The position numbers were made by a program, and so were the translations under genes. From Ryuthela nishihirai (lineage: Eukaryota; Arthropoda; Arachnida; Araneae; Heptathelidae), in NCBI GenBank assembly GCA_038380435.1, contig JAWZYU010000004.1, positions 20,000,001 to 20,064,000 on the forward strand: a stretch of DNA of 64,000 bases. Direction: 5' to 3'. Shown piece by piece: positions 56,051 to 64,000 of this stretch. The notes under the pieces are model-generated. The model saw nothing but the letters and a program-made list of their open reading frames with translations. It did no database searches and was not told the DNA's origin. The first letter of the stretch is position 1. Each line of letters starts with the position of its first letter.

Positions 56051-57199
56051 AAATGATGATGATGAATAAAAAATGATGATGATGATGATAACTCCTTCCT
56101 TTTGAATGCCACCAATGTTATGTATTGATTCATTCAATTTCATTCTTATAATAAATTTATAAATTTATTAAATTTGTTGTGAATTGATTTTGAATAAGAA
56201 TAAAATAGAAATAGAAAGAGCGTGATATAATTATTTAAATACACAATAAAATAATAAATCTAAGTTAGAAAGAAAAGGATGATAGTTTAAGATAAAAATG
56301 AATAGTACTCTTAAATGAAAGGTTGAATTTACATTAATTTGGGTATAAATATTTCATTACATTTATGAATTGAAGAAAATGAAATTATTGAGTAAACAAC
56401 ATAATTTACTTAAATTTAAAATTAAATATTTAAGACTGAAAGAAAAAAGTAAGAGTTGATTATAATTAAGATGGCAGTTTCAATTTTCAAGATGCAAGTA
56501 GGACTGAAGAGATGACACGTTTCAGGTTTATTTGTTGAATAACTCAGACTGGCAAATCTCTCCTTCAAGATGTGTTAAAGTTAATAATTAAGCTTATAAA
56601 GAATTTTAGAGTAGAGAAAAGATTGGTAGGTATTAAAAAGGTGATAATATTTTTATAAACTGAAGGTTCTAAGCTTTCAGAAGGATCTAGGCGTAGTGTG
56701 AAGGGTAAATTCATGAATATTACATTGTTTAAGATTGTTAAATAAAGTATAACGTTGATTTTCAAAAAGACAACGATTCAGTAAGATATGTGATATTGTA
56801 TGCAATATATTACAGCTGTTATAGTTAGGAAAAATAATTTTATTGTATATGAATAAAGTGCAATTAGTAAGGTGATGAGGTTTTGTGATTCCAAGGCCAC
56901 TCCATCTTAAGAGCAGTCATATCTCATGTAAGGTTCAAGGGGTGATGAGAAACTATCTCTTAATTTGGTAATTAAATTAATCGGGTATTAATAATTAATT
57001 TGGCAATTAAGATATTCGGTATGTTCGATGAGTATATCCACTTCTTAATTTGGTAATTAAATTAATTTCATGTTTATTTAGATTATAGTCATCAAAATAT
57101 TGAATCTTGGAAGAAACAAATCTACGATGTAGGAATGAGAAAGCAGTTTTGTTAAGAAAAAAGGGTGTGAGAAAAACAAATATTTAATTTTAAAGAATG
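56051..57199. other. Very AT-rich sequence with an 81-bp duplicated Tc1 fragment
   Basis: No gene. 56874-56954 repeats 54082-54162 with two differences. The TTAATTTGGTAATTAAATTA sequence occurs twice near 56962 and 57044. Confidence 0.55.
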
Positions 57200-57375
57200 C
57201 AAGACAAATACCTCTTTTATGTTATAAAAGACTAATAAAAACTACTTATTTCATTTTCCCCATTATCCATTAGTTCAAATTAAAACTTTTAAGGAGTGAA
57301 AATTCGAGTAAATGAAAACTTCATTCTCTTTGAAAACAATATTCTCATATCTACCAGAGGTGATTATGTTCTTCT
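57200..57375 (+). repeat. Interspersed repeat Y, copy 3
   Basis: See 10850-11165; the best-preserved stretch is TTAGTTCAAATTAAAACTTT then AACTTCATTCTCTTTGAAAA. Confidence 0.65.
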
Positions 57376-57915
57376 AGTTTTTTTCTCTTTGCGAGTTTTG
57401 TTCTTTTACCTTTGGTTGCGAGTTAGATTATCTTTTATGTTTTGTGGCGTACTAGAGCTTTAGAGTTCCCGCATCATTAAACTTCAACTACCAACCAACC
57501 AAACAAGAATAACAACTCTTACAACAACTCGTACGTTAAAGTAAATGTAGTTTTATAAGTTTCAGCTTTCTGTAAGTTTTCTTTCAGTTTTTAAAGACAA
57601 GTGTTTTGGATAAGCGAAATAGTAGAATAGCGTTTGATAATAAATTTTCTAGTATCAGTAACTGTTTAAACGTTAAACGAATATTATTGAAATCGTGATT
57701 CAGATTTGAGTGAGATCTTCAATTTTTCTCCTGTAGCATTTCAAGCGAAGCCTTATTTTAAAGATTAGGGAGAAATGAATGTGTCTTCCATTTATATAAC
57801 ATAACATTGTATATATCATAGTTAAGTTGAAAAAAACAAAGCTTAAGGAAGGATAACAATTTTTAATGATATAGGAAGCATTTAAATTTATCTTTCTTTA
57901 CCTAGTATATAACAG
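57376..57915. other. Probable intron sequence
   Basis: AT-rich, with nothing recognised. Confidence 0.4.
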
Positions 57916-57927
57916 AGTATTAGAGGT

Positions 57928-58311
57928 TGAGTTGTTTTAAATCTGAGCGGTACTTTTTTGCACACCATGGGCTAAATGGCCAGGTCACATGGACCCCGTA
58001 GGCTCAGAGAAGGTTGGGGGAGGGGGCCCACTGGAACAGCTGTTGGGAGACAGATGGTAGCCTCCCGTCAAGGCCATCCAGCGTGTTCTTTAACGTGCAC
58101 AGGGTATGGCTCTCCCGCACACGGGCCACGGCTTAACGTCCCATCCGACGGACGGCGGCCTTTCCAAGCCCATCGGTGTTCCCTACTGACCGTGGGCAGG
58201 GAATTTTAATTTTGCGGAGATAAATCTCAACGCTGACCTAGCTGGGACTCGAACCTGGGAACTACAGATTACGAGCCTGGCGCGCTACCCACTGAGCCAC
58301 CCCCGCCCCAA
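57928..58311 (-). mobile_element. SINE family A copy, complete, with target-site duplication
   Basis: Near-consensus inverted copy flanked by AGTATTAGAGGT at 57916-57927 and 58312-58323. Confidence 0.96.
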
Positions 58312-58323
58312 AGTATTAGAGGT

Positions 58324-60040
58324 GTAGATGCAGTTTACACCGCGAGACACAATCTACTAGTGTTTTGTTACATTAAAATTGATACTCTGTTAAGAGGAAA
58401 TCCTCTTTAAACAGATATTTCTTTTTTTTTCTTTGGTACCGTGTGTTTCAGCTCTAGAGGTTCACTGGTGACGGGGGCCACCATACCGGGAGCTAGTGTT
58501 GAAGAGGGCCATAACAATTTGTTAAACAACGACATTATCATAGATATATAAAATATACTAGTCTCTATGAATTATCTTTGATGATATGAATCTTCTTCAG
58601 GAACGTCGTGAAATGCCTAATTTTTGTTGTTTCACTTTGACGAAATTCAGTTAAGCAAGGAAGCTCTTTTTCTCTCTTATTTCAACTTTGAGTTTCCCTT
58701 TCGTCACATAAGCAGAGTGACCACATTTACGGTCGGTAAAAATCGGGACGTTTAATAATTACAGAATAAAAAATTCGATAAACTGAAATCGCTCACTCAT
58801 CGTGTCGAGTACAGACTGCATAGATTGATATTAGGGAATATCTCACAGAAATGTGATTCTCCAACACGCAAGGAGCGTGTTGGAGAAGTGTTGGAGTATT
58901 TGGAGTAGCTGTGGGACTATTCTCGCTGCACGGCTAATTCGAAGCTTGAACGTGCGATGCTTGTGGTAAAATTCGTAGCTCGACGATGACACGAAACCAC
59001 GCTGCCGACTGTTTGGAGCTCAGTGAAAACCGCATTATTGCAAAAAAAAAGTCCACATAGATTTTAAAAAAGTCGCAAATTGCAGTAACCGCATTATTCC
59101 AAAAGAGCGTTAATTAAATTCATGTAAATCAAGAGCCGATTGTATGTCGTCAGAAGCATTTGGGACATTTAGACATTCTAAAAATTTGTTTCAGGATCTA
59201 ACAAATTAATCAGTTAATCATCCGATAAATATGTTGGTACAGGTTCCTAGTATTCATAATAATATCACTATAGTGCCTTCCATGGCTGTGATTTTCCTGT
59301 GGGTGTGTCACTTCTAAAATTATGAACAGCTAAATGATAGAGATAATCCCGATTATGTTAGGCAGAGAGAGTATCCATGTAATGATGCCGTCGCTCACAT
59401 ATTTCATGTGTGGACTATTTATTGGAATAGCTGTGACATTTGAAGGGGTATAGTTAGGCAACAGACGAGTTAATCGATGATTTTTGTACAAACGGATTTA
59501 TTGAGAATAATATCTATTGCACTGTAAAGTTGATGCTTAAACTAAAATATTCGCCAATATCAGATGTAGTTTGAAGCTGCAGAACAGTGGAGAGATTTTG
59601 TTAGTCTGTCTGCACAGAATTCCTTCTGCAAAGAATGAAAGACGAATACAATGTCAATGAAACTGAATTTCTTGCTAAATGGGTGCAATTCCTTTTTGGG
59701 ACAATTTATTCAAACATTATAGAAATGATATTTTAAAATATTTTATGGCATTTTCTGTACAAACAGAAAACAAGCATTTCTCAGGAATCATTTGATCAAT
59801 TTTTTTTCAAGCCTGAATTGTCTTCTTTCCCTTTATAGTAAAAAATATACTTTTCTTATTTTATTGCTTATAATGTATTATATTATTACATGTTTCAAAA
59901 AACATGACAACCTCATTATGTTAGTCTAAATCTTCGTCATTTAACATCTAAGTTTTATGGAATTTATGCATCCGATGCACTTCAAATATTTAGAAGATAA
60001 AATGTTTAAATATTTGTAAAATATGTTATATATGTTACAG
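58324..60040. other. Sequence upstream of the neuropeptide coding exon
   Basis: No gene. A perfect 11-bp hairpin (CTCCAACACGC/GCGTGTTGGAG) lies at 58859-58885. It ends in a good splice acceptor, TATATGTTACAG (60040). Confidence 0.45.
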
Positions 60041-60231
60041 GTCTGGTTCGTTCCGTTTCAGCCATGGCGTGTCGCAGCCTCTCCGCATCCTGCCGTTTTA
60101 CGAGCCGGTCCCTCTTGGTGCTCCTCGGCATGTGGGTGACCTTGGGTTATGGCAGAGGTAACGTCTTGCCGCAATCTCGATCTGAGCCTGACTTCAGCGA
60201 AGACCAAAAACTCGGACATAATGTAGAAGAG
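60041..60231 (+). CDS. Tk: Tachykinin-type neuropeptide precursor, signal-peptide exon
   Basis: The exon starts after TATATGTTACAG and has a 23-base leader before ATG at 60064 (context GCCATGG, strong). It encodes 56 residues: a basic N-region (MACRSLSASCRFTSR), a hydrophobic core (SLLVLLGMWVTLGYG) that makes a signal peptide cut near Gly30, then an acidic spacer ending GHNVEE. The donor is GAAGAG/GTAAGG, phase 0. The frame runs on into the intron for 24 codons before a stop, so splicing is required to reach the peptide-bearing exon at 61341. The leader before ATG implies at least one upstream non-coding exon. A secreted precursor fits both exons; the name comes from the peptides in exon 2. 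Confidence 0.78.
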
Positions 60232-61340
60232 GTAAGGCTCATTGACTGTGCCGTGATTTATGCTTTTTTTCGTAAGATTGCTGAATATTTTGTTGATGCA
60301 TAAGAGCTTCAGAAAGCAGTTGAATCTCAATTTGTTGTTTTGAGTTGTTTTCATTTCTTCCTAAATATATGACTGTTGCTTGTCTGTTACGAATTCTATG
60401 GTAAAAAATGATGTTGCTTTTATGGTTGCGTGTACGGTTGTGTGCTCTTGGCTCTTGAATTTAGAGCGATTATTATATCTGTCTATTCAGTGCCATGCCT
60501 CCCCCTACCTTCAGAATGCTAGCAAGGGTAATAGAGGCAAAAATTATTAAACTTATCTATAATTGTTATAAAAAGTGTAATATAGTTTTAATATGGTTAC
60601 TTTATAATTATGGAGGGAGAAATGTTATACTGCTTTGGAAATTCAGTCTCTTTGCCTCCTCCTTCCGTTTTACATTTTTCCAATCCGATTGAATTGTCAT
60701 CTTTCCTCAAAATTGAAAAAAATGATCTCAGTGCGTTGCCAGTGCGTTCAGGGACGTACTCTCTGAATTCAAAACTGTATTTCGTGTTGAATTTTCAAAT
60801 AAATGGCATTTACAATTTGATTTACCCTACAAAAATGGGCGTCGGCAGCAGGAGTCCAAGAGGGGCAGTTGCTCCTCCCCTGGGAAAAACGGATCCAAAA
60901 ATTGTATATATGTTGAATGATAAAGGTGTACCAAAAATTAAATGTCGTTTTTCTCCCTTACAGAAATGCAATCTTGAATTTTTATGTTTTCTTTTGTTCT
61001 CATATGTAAAAAATATTTTTACATGTGTTTTCAATAATAAGTTTTCCTTTTTATCGTTTTGTTTTCTTGCATCCTTAGTTGTATTATGATATATAAATGA
61101 TCGATGAATTCGAATTGCACTCATTAATGAATGGCTTGACTTAAATATAAAACAGTCATTTGTTTTTTTGACCCCTCCCTTGAAAATATTATTGCCGACG
61201 CCCATGCCTACGAATCGTAAAAAAATAAGACAGATGCAACAGTTAAATTTGCCTCTTTGTATCTTTTATCTCTTTCTACGTGTCGCTTTGTTTCGTTTAA
61301 TAACACCTGAGCAAGTGATCAACTGCCTCTTATCCTCCAG
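60232..61340. other. Intron of the neuropeptide gene
   Basis: GTAAGG to CTCCAG, 1.1 kb. It contains a possible DNA element with 13-bp ends (60835-61205). The long frames of 159 and 127 codons inside lie largely over that element and show no motif. Confidence 0.7.
60835..61205. mobile_element. Possible non-autonomous DNA element with 13-bp inverted ends
   Basis: ATGGGCGTCGGCA at 60835-60847 is the exact inverse of 61193-61205. Inside both ends are GAGGGG/CCCCTC-type stretches. No clear target duplication and no transposase, so the class is open. Confidence 0.45.
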
Positions 61341-61649
61341 GAAGAAAATGAGATGCTGAGTCGTTTCGGCCGCCCTCCACCGGATCTTCGTCTGATGCTG
61401 AGCGGGGTTCTCCGCTGGCAGGACATGGCGTCTCGGCTGTCCGAAGTGCGGACTCAAGGATCGCCGCTGCTCTTCTCCCAAGGCCGCCACATCAGAGTTC
61501 CTGGTTTATTGGGAGAAGACAAATTCTCCGGGCTTCCTCCGGGCTTTGTAGGCACAAGGGGAAAGCGAACCCAGGCGGCAGAACAAGATGCCCAAGACAG
61601 AAGAGAACTGCCCGTCTTCTCCAACGGCTTCCCTGCTGTACGTGGTTAA
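61341..61649 (+). CDS. Tk: Tachykinin-type neuropeptide precursor, peptide exon
   Basis: Encodes 102 residues and a TAA stop, in phase with the exon at 60041 (total precursor 158 residues). Two FXXXR-Gly units are present. The first is KFSGLPPGFVGTR followed by GKR: Gly for amidation plus a dibasic site, giving an FVGTR-amide that matches the arthropod tachykinin motif FX1GX2R-amide. The second is RR, then ELPVFSNGFPAVR, then Gly and the stop: dibasic cleavage in front, amidation Gly as the last residue, giving FPAVR-amide. N-terminal processing of the first peptide is unclear (single basic residues only). The remainder (ENEMLSRFGRPPPDLRLML and RWQDMASRLSEVR) is spacer. GTACGT at 61640 could be a donor, but the Gly-stop end makes a terminal exon more likely. 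Product: a secreted neuromodulator acting through a tachykinin-type GPCR, if the assignment is right. Confidence 0.78.
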   Translation, partial: EENEMLSRFGRPPPDLRLMLSGVLRWQDMASRLSEVRTQGSPLLFSQGRHIRVPGLLGEDKFSGLPPGFVGTRGKRTQAAEQDAQDRRELPVFSNGFPAVRG

Positions 61650-61746
61650 TGATCCTTTGCCGTTATTACGATGTTACTGGTGGTACTATAAAAACCTAAC
61701 CCTTTGACAGAGAACTCATCATTGTATTATGATATTATGATATTAA

Positions 61747-61752
61747 AATAAA
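61747..61752 (+). terminator. Poly(A) signal AATAAA
   Basis: AATAAA 98 bases after the stop codon of the neuropeptide gene, in AT-rich sequence; the likely 3' end of the transcript is just downstream. Confidence 0.6.
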
Positions 61753-61769
61753 CCTATTCTTACATTTCA

Positions 61770-62291
61770 AGAACATTGTAAGATCACCTTGATCTGAAGT
61801 GGTTTGATTTTAGCATTAAGATATCCTTTCGTAAAGAAGATTCTTATTTCTTTTTAGAAGAACAAATAATAATGAAACATACCGTCTTACGCTTTAAACC
61901 GATGAAATAAATGCCAATCTTAATATGTGGGCAGAAGTGAATGAATATTTGAATTTTCAATTGATATTTCTATACAAGGGACTAGAGAAATCATTACAAA
62001 CCTAGCAAATGGCTTGAAAATGCTATGAGAATTAGAGGCTAAAATATAAGCAGTGCTTTTTATTTTGCAACAAAAAGTGCCTGTGCAAATATGTTCATAG
62101 TGAAAGAATTTATTTGAGCTGATTTGTGTTAATATTGCTGTGAGAAAAAGATGCCGGTATGCCTTACCGGTGCCTACCGTCATTAAACCCTGGATATAAA
62201 TGTAAAATTAGTACTAAGCTTATACTAGCACATTGTGATTCACTAGATATTCCTTAATATTTTCTTTATTTATGAATCGATTTCCTTGAAG
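61770..62291. other. Downstream flank
   Basis: AT-rich; no gene recognised. Confidence 0.4.
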
Positions 62292-62869
62292 CTGATTACA
62301 ACAGAACTTAGTCTATTACAAATTGAATAAAATTACATCATATACTGAAAGGGGCCTTCCATATTATCGAATGTTTGGCGAAGCAGTTATACAAAAAGGA
62401 TTACAATCTGATTACAACAGAACTTAGTCTATTACAAATTGAATAAAATTACATCATATACTGAAAGGGGCCTTCCATATTATCGAATGTTTGGCGAAGA
62501 GTTATACAAAAAGGATTACAATCTGATTACAACAGAACTTAGTCTATTACAAATTGAATAAAATTACATCATATACTGAAAGGGGCCTTCCATATTATCG
62601 AATGCTTGGCGAAGCAGTTATACAAAAAGGATTACAATCTGATTACAACAGAACTTAGTCTATTACAAATTGAATAAAATTACATCATATACTGAAAGGG
62701 GCCTTCCATATTATCGAATGTTTGGCGAAGAGTTATACAAAAAGGATTACAATCTGATTACAACAGAACTTAGTCTATTACAAATTGAATAAAATTACAT
62801 CATATACTGAAAGGGGCCTTCCATATTATCGAATGTTTGGCGAAGCAGTTATACAAAAAGGATTACAAT
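62292..62869. repeat. Tandem array, five units of 116/115 bp
   Basis: Units start at 62292, 62408, 62523, 62639 and 62754 with CTGATTACAACAGAACTTAG and end TACAAAAAGGATTACAAT. Lengths alternate 116, 115, 116, 115, 116: odd units have GCGAAGCAGTTAT, even units GCGAAGAGTTAT. Apart from this and one T-to-C change in unit 3 the units look identical. Confidence 0.97.
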
Positions 62870-63514
62870 CTCCTGGGCAGTGGTGCACCGAGAATTTTGT
62901 ATTGGGTGCGTGGGGACAATACTACTGGTTTGTGTTGGGAGGGCTAATACTGCTAGAGAAATGTGTTTATAAACTTGGGGGGTTTCGCTATCACATGCCA
63001 CAACCCGTCATTTTTGCAAGACTAAATTATTTAAATACAATATTTGCTTCGATCGCAATTTTTTTTACTTTTAGACGATTTTTTCTTTCTCATTTGAATG
63101 TATCAAATTTTTTTTTTCTTGGGGAACGCGACCGTCCACCAAGAACTCCCACGTGTGCGTTACCTGAGTGTTTCTGAGTAATGTTAACCTTAAGATCAAC
63201 GATGTTGCGAGATTATTCTTACATCTTTCTCTCAGTTTCCTGTACAATAAAATTGACTGTCACAAAAATCCGCCCTTGGTCTCTAGCTACCTAATTATTC
63301 CCTCTGCATGTCACAGGATAAAGTGATACAATTTTGGTCATTTTTAACAAAACTTAATTTGCTGGAGAAGTAAGAAAAAGAAATTCGCAAATGTGCCTAT
63401 CGAATAGTTATTTACTTGTTATATACTAAAATGAGCTAGAAAAATTCCTTAATTGCTTTATAAAGTACTTATTTGCTAAATAGAATTTTCATCGAGATTC
63501 TATCTCATGTGGTA
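62870..63514. other. Downstream flank
   Basis: No gene is supported. The 130-codon frame starting at 62785 begins inside the tandem array and has no motif. Confidence 0.4.
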
Positions 63515-63727
63515 CAGTCATTCAAAAACGTATCCGAACACTATGGTTGATTACAGAATTCAGAAAAAATATCTGGCAACGATTTTTTTAGAAATTAGTG
63601 ATCTGGCAACCTTCGTGTCACGTGACACGAAGGATGCCAGATCACTAATTTCTAAAAAAATCGTTGCAGATATTTTTTCTGAATTCTGTAATCAACCATA
63701 GTGTTCGGATACTTTTTTGAGCGACTG
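63515..63727. mobile_element. Palindromic Tc1/mariner-type MITE, second full copy
   Basis: 213 bp flanked by TA (63513-63514, 63728-63729). The arms are complementary through most of their length, from CAGTC.TTCAAAAACGTATCC to the centre CGTGTCACGTGACACG. Same family as 3301-3483. Confidence 0.93.
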
Positions 63728-64000
63728 TACATATGTGATCATAACCAGAATAATTTTGATCTGATCATTACAGATAAAAAATCTTTTGTGTTTAATGATC
63801 AAGTCAAAATGTTTTCCGTTGCTAATTGATATCAGGAAAGACGATGGAATAATTTAATGATTTTAGGGAGCGACTACACATTCAAGTTGGCGAAATGGTA
63901 AAAATAGCCGTATTAGTGATATGATTGCAACAAGCTGATCAGTAATGCATTAAGAAAATTCACTAAAGTATGTAGGAAAATCTTCGATCTTCTGATCCTT

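Noticed and set aside
60610..61205. 159- and 127-codon frames in the neuropeptide intron
   Set aside because: They overlap a TIR-bounded repeat, show no motif and lie between a good donor and acceptor.
62292..62869. CRISPR array
   Set aside because: Units are contiguous with no spacers, far too long for CRISPR repeats, and the genome is eukaryotic.
62785..63177. 130-codon frame downstream of the neuropeptide gene
   Set aside because: It starts inside the tandem array, and its composition is not protein-like.

Overview
This is eukaryotic, AT-rich, repeat-laden DNA. It has split genes with GT-AG introns, tRNA-derived SINEs, several non-LTR retrotransposons, Tc1/mariner, pogo-like and hAT-like remnants, and a nuclear copy of mitochondrial 12S rRNA. 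Two protein-coding host genes can be supported: an M1 zinc aminopeptidase and a tachykinin-type neuropeptide precursor. The peptide type (FXGXR-amide) and the repeat content point to an arthropod. A chelicerate such as a spider is my best guess, but that is inference.

Left and centre (about 1-27.3 kb, minus strand): five consecutive exons of a type II membrane aminopeptidase, at 27286-26466, 18009-17854, 15084-14982, 6297-6177 and 2379-2225. Their splice phases fit (2, 2, 0, 1, 0). They give 441 residues, from a cytoplasmic tail and membrane anchor to the zinc motif HELAHQ, where the window ends before the rest of the catalytic domain. The introns (about 8.5, 2.8, 8.7 and 3.8 kb) are filled with mobile elements: SINEs, RTE-like LINE copies, a nearly intact CR1/Jockey-type LINE, a pogo-like element carrying a coding-derived minisatellite, palindromic MITEs, an hAT-like element and the 12S NUMT.

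Middle (27.3-47 kb): the upstream flank of the aminopeptidase, then a long RTE-like LINE (+), another decayed LINE, a Tc1-like transposase relic, a broken copy of an uncharacterised multicopy arthropod gene, and a SINE cluster with a perfect 66-bp palindrome.

Right (47-64 kb, plus strand): a CpG-richer stretch ending in a good splice donor (47810) may be the untranslated first exon of the neuropeptide gene. Its coding exons are 60041-60231 and 61341-61649, followed by AATAAA. The 158-residue precursor has a signal peptide and two amidated peptides, GFVGTR-Gly-Lys-Arg and GFPAVR-Gly-stop. Between lie a second RTE-like LINE (-), SINEs, a Tc1 deletion derivative and unclassified repeats. A five-unit tandem array and a palindromic MITE lie downstream.

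The two genes are transcribed away from each other and I see no functional link beyond the general fact that ectopeptidases of this family can inactivate peptides. The most unusual structures are the DNA rearrangement scars: a 41-bp exact inverted copy of aminopeptidase exon 2 at a duplication junction, several perfect hairpins, and a SINE family whose 3' end resembles that of the RTE-like LINE.
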